From contig NZ_CP108476.1 in assembly GCF_036226465.1 (NCBI RefSeq), forward strand, positions 3,844,001 to 3,908,000: a DNA stretch of 64,000 nt, given 5' to 3'. The stretch's first letter is position 1; each line of letters opens with the position of its first letter. Shown here piece after piece: positions 49,926 through 58,808 of this stretch. Origin of the DNA: Kitasatospora sp. NBC_01250. GTDB lineage: Bacteria > Actinomycetota > Actinomycetes > Streptomycetales > Streptomycetaceae. Under the pieces are notes generated by a model, which was not told where the DNA came from, did no database searches, and saw only the letters and a program-made list of their open reading frames with translations. Position numbers and translations under genes: made by a program.

Positions 49926-51521
49926 TCACTCCCACTCGATGGTGCCCGGCGGCTTGCTGGTCACGTCCAGCACCACGCGGTTGACGTCGCGCACCTCGTT
50001 GGTGATCCGGGTGGAGATCTTGGCCAGCACCTCGTAGGGCAGCCGCGACCAGTCGGCGGTCATCGCGTCCTCGGAGGAGACCGGGCGCAGCACGATCGGG
50101 TGACCGTAGGTGCGGCCGTCGCCCTGCACGCCGACGCTGCGCACGTCCGCCAGCAGGACCACCGGGCACTGCCAGATCTCGCGGTCGAGACCGGCCGCGG
50201 TCAGCTCCTCGCGAGCGATCGCGTCGGCCTCGCGCAGCAGGTCCAGGCGCTCCTTGGTGACCTCGCCGACGATCCGGATGCCCAGGCCCGGGCCCGGGAA
50301 CGGCTGGCGCTGGACGATCTCCTCGGGCAGGCCGAGCTCCTGGCCGACCATCCGGACCTCGTCCTTGAACAGCTTGCGCAGCGGCTCGACCAGCTCGAAC
50401 TGCAGGTCCTCCGGCAGGCCACCGACGTTGTGGTGCGACTTGATGTTCGCGGTGCCGGTGCCGCCACCGGACTCCACCACGTCCGGGTAGAGGGTGCCCT
50501 GGACCAGGAAGTCGACCGACTCGCCGTGCTCGCCGGCCTCGGCGACGATCTCGGCCTGCGCCTGCTCGAAGACCCGGATGAACTCCCGGCCGATGATCTT
50601 GCGCTTCTGCTCCGGGTCGCTGACGCCCTTGAGCGCGGTCAGGAACCGCTCCTGGGCGTCGACCACCTTGAGCTTGACGCCGGTGGCGGCCACGAAGTCC
50701 TTCTCGACCTGCTCGGTCTCGCCCTGGCGCATCAGACCGTGGTCCACGTACACGCAGGTCAGCTGGGAGCCGATGGCCTTCTGCACCAGCGCCGCCGCGA
50801 CCGCGGAGTCCACGCCGCCGGACAGGCCGCAGATCGCGCGCTTGGTGCCGACCTGCGCCTTGATCAGCGCGACCTGCTCGTCGACCACGTTGTGGGTGGT
50901 CCAGGTCGGGGCCAGGCCCGCACCGCGGTAGAGGAAGTGCTCCAGGATCTGCTGGCCGTGCGTGGAGTGCAGCACCTCGGGGTGGTACTGGACGCCGTAG
51001 AGCCGGGCCTCGTCGTTCTCGAAGGCGGCGACCGGGACCACGTCGGTGGCGGCGGTCACGCTGAAGCCCTCGGGCGCGGCGGAGCAGGCGTCGCCGTGCG
51101 ACATCCAGACCGACTGCTCGGCCGGGGTGCCCTCGAAGAGCGTCGAACCGCTCTTGCTGACGTGCAGCGGGGTACGGCCGTACTCGCGCGCGCCGGTGTT
51201 GTCGACGGTCCCGCCGAGCGTGATCGCCATCAGCTGGAAGCCGTAGCACATGCCGAAGACCGGCACCCCGGCCTCGAAGATCGCGCGGTCGAGCCGCGGC
51301 GCGCCTTCCTCGTAGACCGAGGACGGACCGCCGGAGAGGATGATCGCCTTCGGGTTCTTCGCGAGCATCTCGGCGACCGGCATGGTGCTCGGCACGATCT
51401 CGCTGTAGACCCGTGCTTCACGCACCCGACGGGCGATGAGCTGGGCGTACTGGGCGCCGAAGTCGACCACCAGAACGGTGTCGACCGGCGGTACGGACTG
51501 GTCGGGGGTAGCAGGGGACAC
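49926..51521 (-). CDS. guaA: GMP synthase (glutamine-hydrolysing)
   Basis: 531 residues converting XMP to GMP. The class I glutaminase domain ([31 protein letters not shown] with the catalytic Cys, and YHPEV) is followed by the ATP pyrophosphatase with [13 protein letters not shown] and the dimerisation domain ending [11 protein letters not shown]. The GTG at 51521 has GGAAGG upstream with suitable spacing; a reading to 51605 is unnecessary. Monocistronic, with its own hairpin. Confidence 0.96.
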   Translation of the reverse strand: MSPATPDQSVPPVDTVLVVDFGAQYAQLIARRVREARVYSEIVPSTMPVAEMLAKNPKAIILSGGPSSVYEEGAPRLDRAIFEAGVPVFGMCYGFQLMAITLGGTVDNTGAREYGRTPLHVSKSGSTLFEGTPAEQSVWMSHGDACSAAPEGFSVTAATDVVPVAAFENDEARLYGVQYHPEVLHSTHGQQILEHFLYRGAGLAPTWTTHNVVDEQVALIKAQVGTKRAICGLSGGVDSAVAAALVQKAIGSQLTCVYVDHGLMRQGETEQVEKDFVAATGVKLKVVDAQERFLTALKGVSDPEQKRKIIGREFIRVFEQAQAEIVAEAGEHGESVDFLVQGTLYPDVVESGGGTGTANIKSHHNVGGLPEDLQFELVEPLRKLFKDEVRMVGQELGLPEEIVQRQPFPGPGLGIRIVGEVTKERLDLLREADAIAREELTAAGLDREIWQCPVVLLADVRSVGVQGDGRTYGHPIVLRPVSSEDAMTADWSRLPYEVLAKISTRITNEVRDVNRVVLDVTSKPPGTIEWE

Positions 51522-52427
51522 AGACGGCCTTCCGGCAGCGAACGGGAGGTGTCGCACGCAGCGCCTGCGAGGGCGGCGGCGGGCGACCGGTGGGGGTGTC
51601 ACCACCGATTCTACCGGCCGACCTCTTGACCCCCTTCACCCCTTTGCCCACGGCTCGCCCGCAGGCCGTGTCCGCGCCGGGCGCGCGCTCGTTCTCCCGG
51701 CGACCGTACGACCGCGCCGCACCGGCCAGGTGCGGCGCATCGGCGCCCGGGCCCGCGCCCGTACGGTCCGGCAGGACCACGCGTGGAAGATTCCAGTCCA
51801 CTCGCGCGTGTGGCGCTCCACCGTCGGCGGCATCGGCGGCCCGGAGCGCCGTGGGACCGCGCGCGGGTGCGGTGGAACCGGCGGCAGGGGACAGCGGCCG
51901 GCTCCCGACTGCGCCAGGAGGTGCGGCGGCAGGCACGGGGACGCCCGGGAACGCCGCCGCACCACCCGGGGCGGCGGCTCGTCCGAGCGAGCCATACGAA
52001 CGACTTGTACGACTACCGAACGTCACCGCAGCCTCCCAGGTCGCCGCACCCGGAGCAGGTCCGGACCTGCTGCTGACAGGCTGTCAGGAGCACGGTCGGC
52101 GAAAAATGGACTGGGCCGAAGTCGGCCGAATCGGTTGCAGAGCATGGCCTGTGTCCACCACGATGCTGGGGAGGGGGTTCTCCGGTGGCCGACTCGGGCC
52201 ACCGGCACGTGCTTCCCACGACTGCCCATCGGCAGTAACAGTGGGTATCGCCTCACGCTCCGTGAGGGCGAAGCGGTCGGTCGGCGCGCGGGGCACCTCC
52301 CGGCGCCCGGCCCGCATCCACACCCGGTTCGCCGGGGCACGACTCGAAGCCAACCGAATAGACGGCGCTCATCCCCCGGCGCCGTCACCCCAGCACCGGC
52401 GCAGCCCTGACGCCGCGTGCTGAGCGA
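51522..52427. other. Long apparent non-coding gap with two adjacent palindromes
   Basis: About 900 bp. Several long readings exist in both directions, but they are low-complexity, lack ribosome sites and look like no family I know. At 52054-52071 there is an 18-base perfect palindrome (AGCAGGTCCGGACCTGCT), followed two bases later by CTGACAGGCTGTCAG (52073-52087). The guaA promoter must be near its right of 51521. An sRNA is possible but unproven. Confidence 0.45.
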
Positions 52428-52459
52428 CAAAGGGCCCCGTTCCCCCGCGGGGCCCTTTG
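52428..52459 (-). terminator. Terminator of the CseABC-like operon
   Basis: 12-base perfect arms (CAAAGGGCCCCG and its complement) with an 8-base loop, 58 bp beyond the kinase stop. The right arm ends in TTTG. Confidence 0.75.
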
Positions 52460-52517
52460 CCTTGCCCGGCCTGCGGGCGGACGGCCGCGGAGCGATCGAT
52501 TCGCCTGCTGCGCAGGT

Positions 52518-53717
52518 CTATTGAGGGAACGTCAGCTCGGCCAGCGCGCCGCCGCCCGGATGGTTGGCCAGTCGCAGCCCGACCCCGATCGCCGCCGCGT
52601 GGCCCTGCGCGATGGTCAGGCCCAGGCCGTGCCCGCGACCGCGCTCCTTGGCGCCGGTGCGGAAGCGCTGCGGCCCGAATTCCAGGACGTCGGCCGGAAA
52701 CCCGGGACCGTGGTCGCGAACGGTGACGGTGGCGCCGGCCACCACCACCTGGACCGGGGACGCGCCGTGCCGCTGCGCGTTGGTCACCAGGTTGGCCACC
52801 ACCCGGTCGAGCCGGCGCGGGTCGGTGGTCACCTCGGCGTCCGCCTCGATCCGCAGCTCCACCGCGGGGCCGGCCACCGCCAGGATCCGCCTCAGCAGCG
52901 GCCCGAGGGTGACCGGGGACAGCTCGGGCAGCTCGGCCCCCGCGTCCAGCCGGGACACCTCCAGCAGGTCCTCGGTGAGCGCGCAGAGCACCCGTACCCG
53001 GTCCTGCACCAGCTCGGTGGGGCGGCCCGGCGGCAGCAGCTCGGCCGCCGTGAGCAGGCCGGTCAGCGGGGTGCGCAGCTCGTGCGCGACGTCGGCGGTG
53101 AACCGCTGCTCGTTCTCCAGCTTGCTGCTCAGCACCGCCGACATGGAGTCGACGGCGGCGGCGAGTTCGGCGACCTCGTCGCGCGAGCGGCCCAGTGGTC
53201 CGATCCGGGCGGCCAGGTCGCCCTGGGCGATGGTGCGCGCGGTGCGGGCCGCGGTGCGCAGCCGGCGGCTGATCCGGTGGGCCACCAGGACCCCGGCGAG
53301 CACGGTCACCACCACCGACAGGGCGGCCGAGATCATGATGCTGCGGTCCAGGTCGCTGATGGCCTTCTCGTCCTGGTCGAAGTCGATCCAGAGCGAGAAG
53401 ATCCGGCCGTTGCTGCCGGCCGCGGCCCACATCCGGGTCCCGGCGGGGCCGTGCACGAGCATCGAGCCGTGGTGTCCCTCGGCGGCCAGCTGGCGGAGCC
53501 GCGGCGGCAGTTCGGGGTCGTCGAGCTTGGCGTTCCAGGCCAGCGCCCCGGTCCGGCTGTAGCCGTCCAGCGCCGCGTCCAGCGCGTTCTCGGCCGCGCT
53601 GCGCGCCTGGTCGGTGTGCTGCTGGACGGAGGCCTGGTGGACCAGCAGGCTGACGGTGAGCGCCACCAGGCAGGAGACCAGCGCGACGGTGACCGCGATC
53701 TGGCGGCGCAGGTTCAC
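52518..53717 (-). CDS. Sensor histidine kinase, CseC-like
   Basis: 399 residues. A first membrane helix (IAVTVALVSCLVALTVSLLVH), an extracytoplasmic sensor of about 110 residues, and a second helix (ALSVVVTVLAGVLVAH) are followed by HAMP, then the H box RFTADVAHELRTPLTGLL, and an ATPase domain with N box (NLVTNAQRHG) and DHGPGFP. Layout and order after a CseB-like regulator match the CseC kinase of the envelope-stress system. The GTG start overlaps the regulator stop (GTGA). Confidence 0.88.
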   Translation of the reverse strand: MNLRRQIAVTVALVSCLVALTVSLLVHQASVQQHTDQARSAAENALDAALDGYSRTGALAWNAKLDDPELPPRLRQLAAEGHHGSMLVHGPAGTRMWAAAGSNGRIFSLWIDFDQDEKAISDLDRSIMISAALSVVVTVLAGVLVAHRISRRLRTAARTARTIAQGDLAARIGPLGRSRDEVAELAAAVDSMSAVLSSKLENEQRFTADVAHELRTPLTGLLTAAELLPPGRPTELVQDRVRVLCALTEDLLEVSRLDAGAELPELSPVTLGPLLRRILAVAGPAVELRIEADAEVTTDPRRLDRVVANLVTNAQRHGASPVQVVVAGATVTVRDHGPGFPADVLEFGPQRFRTGAKERGRGHGLGLTIAQGHAAAIGVGLRLANHPGGGALAELTFPQ

Positions 53718-54562
53718 TCGGCGCCGCCGGTCCCGCGCCGGGTGCGCAGCTTGTAGCCGAAGCCGCGCACGGTCTCGATCCGGCCCGCGCCGATCTTGGC
53801 CCGCAGGCGCTGCACGTGCACGTCCACCACCCGGGTGTCGGCGCCCCAGGCGTAGTCCCAGACCCGCTCCAGCAGGGTGTGCCGCTCCAGCAGGATGCCG
53901 GGCGCGGCGGTGAACTCCAGCAGCAGCCGGAGCTCGGTGGGGGTGAGCAGCACCGGGCGGCCCTCGGCCCGCACCTCCATGGCGTCGGTGTCCACCTCCA
54001 GGCCGTCGATCGACCGCACGGTGCGTGCGGGGGCCGGCGGCTCGGCCGCGGCGGGCGGGGCCACGGGGGCGGCGGGGGCCACCGCGACGGGCGGGTACGG
54101 CGGGACGGGGGGCACGGACGGAACGGGCGGAACGGCGGGCGGCGCGGCCGGCGCCGGGCTCGCCGGGGGCAGCCCGGTGCGCCGCAGCACGGTACGGATC
54201 CGCGCCACCAGCACCGCTGTCTCGAACGGCTTGACCAGGTAGTCGTCGGCCCCCGCCTCCAGGCCCGAGATCACGTCGATCGGGTCGGTGCGGGCCGACA
54301 TCATCAGGATCGGCAGCTGGCTCTCCTCGCGGATCCGGCGGCACAGGCCCACGCCGTCCAGCAGCGGCAGCATCACGTCGAGCAGCATCAGGTCCGGGCG
54401 CCCGGCGCGGAACCGCTCCAGGCCCTCCAGGCCGTCGGCGGCGGTGTCCACCGGGAACCCGTAGCGCTCCAGCGCCATCCGGGTCGCCTCGCGGATCACC
54501 TCGTCGTCCTCGACCAGCAGGATCCGCGGCGTACCGGGGGTGGCCGTGCCGGGAGTGGTCAT
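53714..54562 (-). CDS. OmpR-family response regulator, CseB-like, with long proline-rich linker
   Basis: 282 residues. The receiver (ILLVEDDEVIREATRMALERY, Asp62 in LLDVMLPLLDG, Lys111) is very like CseB by my memory. The OmpR-type winged helix (LTPTELRLLLEFTAAPG...VDVHVQRLRAKIG) ends in TVRGFGYKL. Between them, residues about 131-180 are an Ala/Pro/Val run rather than the usual short linker. It is coupled both ways: the ATG overlaps the lipoprotein stop, and its stop overlaps the kinase start. Confidence 0.9.
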   Translation of the reverse strand: MTTPGTATPGTPRILLVEDDEVIREATRMALERYGFPVDTAADGLEGLERFRAGRPDLMLLDVMLPLLDGVGLCRRIREESQLPILMMSARTDPIDVISGLEAGADDYLVKPFETAVLVARIRTVLRRTGLPPASPAPAAPPAVPPVPSVPPVPPYPPVAVAPAAPVAPPAAAEPPAPARTVRSIDGLEVDTDAMEVRAEGRPVLLTPTELRLLLEFTAAPGILLERHTLLERVWDYAWGADTRVVDVHVQRLRAKIGAGRIETVRGFGYKLRTRRGTGGAE

Positions 54563-55539
54563 GAGGTGCGCTCCGAAGTCGGCTTCGACAGTGCCGTGTT
54601 CGACGGTGCCGGATTCACCGGTGCCGTGTTCGCCGGGCCCGTGTTCGGGGGTGCCGTGTTCGCCGGGCCCGGGTTCGACGGTGCCGCGCTCATGACCGGC
54701 CCGGCGCCCGACTTCGGTGACGCCGAGGCCTTGGCACCGGGCGGCGCCGTGGGCGGCAGGTAGGCGGAGCCCCCCGACGGCGTGGCGGCGGGCGCCGCGG
54801 AGGGCACGGCTGAGGGCTGCGGGCGCGAGGACTTGCCGGTCGGGTAGGGCGGGGTGACCACGCCCGGCTGGCAGTCGGGCGTGGCCACCGTGTCGGGCCC
54901 GGTGAACTTGGTCTCCACCCGGACCAGTTGGCCGCCGTCCCAGCGGTAGGTGCTGCTGGTCTCGGTGGCCGCGCTGGTCGGCTCGTTCACCACCAGGTCC
55001 CGGCCGACCGTCTGCGCGGTGAAGCCGGGCAGCACCGAGATCTCCGGCACCGCCAGCACCTGGTGGTCCCGCAGCTGGTAGACGTGCAGGTAGGCGTGCT
55101 GGTCGGCGGTGAGCACCGCGGTGATCAGCTCGGCCCCGCCGTCGCCCACCAGGTCGGCGTAGCGCGGATCGAGCACCTGGCAGCCGGTGCAGCCGGCCAG
55201 CGCCGTCCGCTCCGCGTCCTTCAGCTGCGGGTCCTGCCGCAGCAGCTGGTGGACGTCCACCGAGCGCAGGTCGGCGCCGGACACGGTGATGCCCGGGACC
55301 GGGGTGAGCGCCCCCACCGGCTGCGTGGCCGAGGCGGAGGGGGTGGGCGCGGCGCCCACCGCCGCCCACAGCGCCACCGGGGTGGGCGGGCTGGTGGGCG
55401 CCGAGAGCGGACGGGTCGCACCGGCGTCGTGCAGCTGCCCGGTGTCGGCGCAGCCCGCCAGGGCGGCCAGCGCGGCCAGGGCCAGCACGGCGGGCACCGC
55501 GCCGCACCGGGCGGCCGTGCGACTGAGCCAGGAACTCAC
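54559..55539 (-). CDS. Lipoprotein, CseA-like position
   Basis: 326 residues. The N-terminal signal ends in a lipobox (LAGC, Cys30). The conserved-looking middle (residues 75-230) has two Cys in GCTGCQVLDPRY and beta-rich sequence. The last 90 residues are low-complexity Pro/Ala/Asn/Thr with tandem (N)TGPANTAP-type repeats, matching a 30-bp DNA repeat. Position before the regulator and kinase matches CseA, a lipoprotein that dampens the SigE response. GTG start with AAAGG 11 bases upstream; stop overlaps the regulator ATG. Confidence 0.78.
   Translation of the reverse strand: MSSWLSRTAARCGAVPAVLALAALAALAGCADTGQLHDAGATRPLSAPTSPPTPVALWAAVGAAPTPSASATQPVGALTPVPGITVSGADLRSVDVHQLLRQDPQLKDAERTALAGCTGCQVLDPRYADLVGDGGAELITAVLTADQHAYLHVYQLRDHQVLAVPEISVLPGFTAQTVGRDLVVNEPTSAATETSSTYRWDGGQLVRVETKFTGPDTVATPDCQPGVVTPPYPTGKSSRPQPSAVPSAAPAATPSGGSAYLPPTAPPGAKASASPKSGAGPVMSAAPSNPGPANTAPPNTGPANTAPVNPAPSNTALSKPTSERTS
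54620..54679. repeat. 30-bp tandem repeat in lipoprotein C-terminus
   Basis: Two copies (54620-54649 and 54650-54679) of a 30-base unit starting GGTGCCGTGTTCGCCGGGCC, nearly identical. It encodes ten residues of the Asn/Thr/Pro-rich tail. Partial copies lie on both sides. Confidence 0.65.
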
Positions 55540-55665
55540 GCGGAACAGCGCCTTTCGACAGGACGGACGGGGGCTCCCGGAGGTCTCGGTCGCCGGCCCC
55601 GGTCAGCGGCTGACACGTCCGTGAGCACCCGGCAGGTTGCATCGTCAGGCGGTCGGACACCGGTC

Positions 55666-56361
55666 CTAGGAGGAGACCAGATCCGCGAAGACGATGATGT
55701 TATCGGAGTAATGCCCGTTGCTCTGCAGCGATCCGCCGCAGGTGATCACCCGCAACTGCGGTGTGTCGGTGTTCCCGTAGACCTCGTCGGTAGGGAACTG
55801 GTCCTTGTGCGGCTGCTCCCGCTTGCGGACCTGGAAGGTCACCGTGCTGCCGTCGGCGCGGTGGATCTCGATCCGGTCGCCCGGCATGAGCTTCGGCAGC
55901 TTGGCGAAGACCGCGGGGCCGGCCTTGGTGTCCAGGTGGCCGAGCAGCACCGCGGGGCCCACCGCGCCGGGGGCCGGCCCTTGGTCGTACCAGTCGACCT
56001 GGGAGGGCTGGTCGAGCGGCGGGACCTCCACCGTGCCGTCGGAGTTAAGACCGCCGGGACTCACCGCGGCGTCCACCCCGATGCTCGGGATCACCAGCCG
56101 GGTCGGCGGCGCGGCCGGCTTCGCGTCGCCGGACGGGGCGCCGCCGGGCGGTGCGCCGCTGGGCACGGTCCCCGGCGAGGTGTCCTGGCCGTTCATGGGC
56201 GCTGCCGCGACCGTGTCGATCCGCACGGGTGGCGGCTGCTGCGTGGTGTGCCCGAGCAGAAATCCGCCGAGGGCCAGGGCGAGGGTGCCGCCCGCCGCGA
56301 ACGGCGCCCACCTGCGCGGGCGCCGACCGTGGCGGCGGCGCTCAAGCCGCCGAGCCCGCAC
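55666..56361 (-). CDS. Class F-like sortase
   Basis: 231 residues. A basic N-terminus and one signal anchor (FAAGGTLALALGGFLLGHT) precede a Pro-rich spacer and the sortase fold. Catalytic His142 lies in LLGHLDTKAG and Cys208 in LRVITCGGSL; the C-terminal DNIIVFADLV follows. Sortases attach secreted proteins to the cell wall. GTG 56361 overlaps the upstream gene by 20 bases. The Shine-Dalgarno match is weak. The preceding gene is a probable substrate. Actinobacterial class F is a family call from memory. Confidence 0.83.
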   Translation of the reverse strand: MRARRLERRRHGRRPRRWAPFAAGGTLALALGGFLLGHTTQQPPPVRIDTVAAAPMNGQDTSPGTVPSGAPPGGAPSGDAKPAAPPTRLVIPSIGVDAAVSPGGLNSDGTVEVPPLDQPSQVDWYDQGPAPGAVGPAVLLGHLDTKAGPAVFAKLPKLMPGDRIEIHRADGSTVTFQVRKREQPHKDQFPTDEVYGNTDTPQLRVITCGGSLQSNGHYSDNIIVFADLVSS

Positions 56362-56863
56362 GGCGACGGCGGACCGCGTAGCCGATGGCCGCCAGGCCGC
56401 CGACGCCCAGCACCGAGCCGCCCGCCAGCGCGGTGGAGGAGGTGCCGGTCGAGCCCTCACCGGTCTGCGCGCCGCCCTTGGGCACGGCCTTGACCTGCGC
56501 CCCCGAGCCGGCGGTGGCCGGCGCGCTGGGCGCGGCGGAGGGGGCGACGCCCTTGGCCGGCGCGCCGGCCGTGGGCGTCGCCATGACGGCCGCCCCGCCC
56601 GGGGCGCTCGCCGAGGCCGTAGGAGCGGTGACCTTGACCGCCGAGCCGGCCGTGGGCGTCGGCATGACGGCCGCCCCGCCCGGGGCGCTCGGCGAGGCCG
56701 AAGGGGCGACGCCCTTGGCCGGGGCGCTCGCCGCCGGCGTGGGCGTGGCGGCCGGGGCGCCGTCCGCGAAGGCAGCCGTCGTGGAGCCGGCCAGGACGGC
56801 CGCGACGCCGAAGCCGACCAGCGTCAGACGCGCGGAGCGACGCGGGGAACGGGCACGTGACAT
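56342..56863 (-). CDS. Secreted, sortase-anchored-like protein with internal repeats
   Basis: 173 residues. A Sec-type signal (LVGFGVAAVLAGSTTAAFA) precedes a Pro/Ala/Thr/Ser-rich middle with a 27-residue repeat. The tail reads VPKGGAQTGEGSTG, a hydrophobic segment (VLGVGGLAAIGYAV) and RRRR. It is laid out like a sortase sorting signal, but the motif is not LPxTG; GAQTG resembles LAxTG. ATG 56863 has GGAGG 7 bases upstream. It overlaps the sortase gene by 20 bases, which supports a substrate-enzyme pair. Confidence 0.77.
   Translation of the reverse strand: MSRARSPRRSARLTLVGFGVAAVLAGSTTAAFADGAPAATPTPAASAPAKGVAPSASPSAPGGAAVMPTPTAGSAVKVTAPTASASAPGGAAVMATPTAGAPAKGVAPSAAPSAPATAGSGAQVKAVPKGGAQTGEGSTGTSSTALAGGSVLGVGGLAAIGYAVRRRRAGSAA
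56567..56700. repeat. 53-bp direct repeat, 81-bp period, in anchored protein
   Basis: Copies at 56567-56619 and 56648-56700 differ at two bases. The 81-bp period equals 27 codons and keeps the reading frame, so it is a coding repeat rather than a mobile element. Confidence 0.7.
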
Positions 56864-57011
56864 GGGTGGTCCTCCGAGGTTCCGCCGCCTCGGCCCTGGT
56901 GGCCCAGGCGGTGTGGTGCCCACGCTAGGAAGCCCACCGCACGGTGGGCCGCCGGCCGTGTAACACCCACCGCGCGGGTGTGTAACGGTCCTCGGCGACC
57001 CACCGGACGCA

Positions 57012-58808
57012 CTAGGACTGCTGCTTCTTCTTCGGCACCTCGGGCACCGCGAGCAGCGGCAGCCGCAGCTCGCCGAAGGCCCCGGCGGGCACCGCGGGCC
57101 GCACCGGCGCGACCGCGGGCACCCGGCGGTAGGCCTCGCCCTGGGCCGGCCGCGGGTCCGGCTCGCCCTTGTTGGGCCACATCGACATCGCCCGCTCGGC
57201 CTGCGCGGTGATCGACAGCGAGGGGTTGACGCCGAGGTTGGCGGAGATGGTGGAGCCGTCCACCACGCTGATCCCCGGGTAGCCGTAGAGCCGCTGGTAG
57301 GGGTCGACCACGCCGTGCTCGGGGCTGTCCCCGATCGGGCAGCCGCCGATGAAGTGCGCGGTCATCGGGATGTCGAAGATCTCGCCGACGGTGCTGCCCG
57401 CGAAGCCGTTGATCTCGGCGGCCAGCGCCCGGGCGCCCTGCTCGGCGGCCGGGATCCAGTTCGGGTTCGGCTCGCCGTGGCCCTGCCGGGAGGTCAGCTT
57501 GCCCTTCCCCAGGCCCTTCTGCTTGAGCGAGACGGTGATCGAGTTGTCCAGCGACTGCATCACCAGGCCGATGATGGTCCGCTCCGACCAGCGATAGTTG
57601 CTCAGCGAGCGGGCGAAGACCGTGGGGTGCTTGACCGCGGTGGCACCGGCCCGCAGCCAGCGCGGGCCACGGCCGCCGCCCGGCACCTGCATGATCGACA
57701 GGAAGCCCATCGCGTTGGAGCCCCTGCCGTAGCGCACCGGCTCGATGTGGGTGTTCGCGTCCGGGTGGATCGAGGAGGTGATCGCCACCCCCTTGGTGAA
57801 GTCCACCGGTCCGCCGTAGCGCCCGGGCGTGGTCTGTGCGCCCACCAGCGCCTCGGAGTTGGTACGGGTCAGTTTGCCGAGCGCGGCCGGGATCCGGGGC
57901 AACCGGCCCTGGTCGCGCATGGTGTGCAGCAGCGTCTGGGTGCCGTAGGTACCGGCCGCCACCACCACCTTGGCCGCGGTCAGCGTCCTGGCCCCGGCCC
58001 GCTCGGCGGCAGCGCCCCGGGCGTTGGTGCGCTTGACGTCCACCGCGAAGCCGCCGTCGAGCTCGCGGATGCGGGCCACCGTGGTGAGCGGGTGGATCTC
58101 GGCGCCGCCCGCCTCGGCCAGGAAGAGGTAGTTCTCGGTGAGCGTGTTCTTGGCGCCGTGCCGGCAGCCGGTCATGCACTCGCCGCACTCCACGCAGGCC
58201 TTGCGGCTCGGCCCGGCACCGCCGAAGTACGGGTCCTCGACCTCGCCGCCCGGTACCGCCTTGGCGCTCCCGTCGGCGTCCCGGCCGTCCCCGAAGAAGA
58301 CGCCCACCGGCGCGAAGTGGAAGGTGTCACCCACCCCCATCCGCTCGGCCGCCGCCTTCAGGTGCACGTCCGAGGGCGTGGTGGTGGGGTTGGCGCGCAC
58401 CCCGAGCATCCGCTGCGCCTGGTCGTAGAAGGGGGCCAGCTCCTCGGCCCAGTCGGTGATGTGCCGCCACTGCCGGTCCTCGAAGAAGGCCTTCGGCGGC
58501 ACGTAGAGCGTGTTGGCGTAGTTGAGCGAGCCGCCGCCCACCCCCGCGCCGCCGAGCACCAGCACGTTGGCCAGCAGGTGGATCCGCTGGATGCCGTACA
58601 GACCCAGGCCCGGCGCCCACAGGTAGTTCTTCACGTCCCAGGAGTTCCTGGGCAGTTCGTCGCGCCCGAAGCGCCGCCCGGCCTCCAGCACGGCGACCCG
58701 GTAGCCCTTCTCGGTCAGCCGCAGCGCACTGACCGAGCCGCCGAACCCCGAGCCGACCACGATCACGTCGTAGTCGTACTCCTCCACCGCCTGCTCCCTG
58801 TCGGTCAC
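57012..58808 (-). CDS. GMC-family FAD-dependent oxidoreductase (cholesterol-oxidase-like)
   Basis: 598 residues. The FAD-binding loop is VIVVGSGFGGSVSALRLTEKG and the GMC signature region is GGAGVGGGSLNYANTLY. A Cys-rich stretch, ACVECGECMTGCRHGAKN, is unusual for a GMC protein and reminiscent of an iron-sulfur ligand set. The C-terminal IGGCPIGDSPEHGV...YPGISVVDGSTIS is the conserved closing element. Substrate unknown; sterol- or alcohol-like is plausible. The GTG at 58808 overlaps the dehydrogenase stop (GTGA), so the two are coupled. A small hairpin at 56932-56949 may end the transcript. Confidence 0.86.
   Translation of the reverse strand: MTDREQAVEEYDYDVIVVGSGFGGSVSALRLTEKGYRVAVLEAGRRFGRDELPRNSWDVKNYLWAPGLGLYGIQRIHLLANVLVLGGAGVGGGSLNYANTLYVPPKAFFEDRQWRHITDWAEELAPFYDQAQRMLGVRANPTTTPSDVHLKAAAERMGVGDTFHFAPVGVFFGDGRDADGSAKAVPGGEVEDPYFGGAGPSRKACVECGECMTGCRHGAKNTLTENYLFLAEAGGAEIHPLTTVARIRELDGGFAVDVKRTNARGAAAERAGARTLTAAKVVVAAGTYGTQTLLHTMRDQGRLPRIPAALGKLTRTNSEALVGAQTTPGRYGGPVDFTKGVAITSSIHPDANTHIEPVRYGRGSNAMGFLSIMQVPGGGRGPRWLRAGATAVKHPTVFARSLSNYRWSERTIIGLVMQSLDNSITVSLKQKGLGKGKLTSRQGHGEPNPNWIPAAEQGARALAAEINGFAGSTVGEIFDIPMTAHFIGGCPIGDSPEHGVVDPYQRLYGYPGISVVDGSTISANLGVNPSLSITAQAERAMSMWPNKGEPDPRPAQGEAYRRVPAVAPVRPAVPAGAFGELRLPLLAVPEVPKKKQQS

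Noticed and set aside
52084..52353. An 89-codon leftward reading with LTEREA, similar to the start of a LuxR helix
   Set aside because: Only a few residues match and the rest of the HTH is absent.
51590..52423. A 277-codon rightward reading in the gap before the kinase
   Set aside because: No ribosome site, no motif, Ala/Pro/Arg composition typical of shadow frames; ends just before the terminator.
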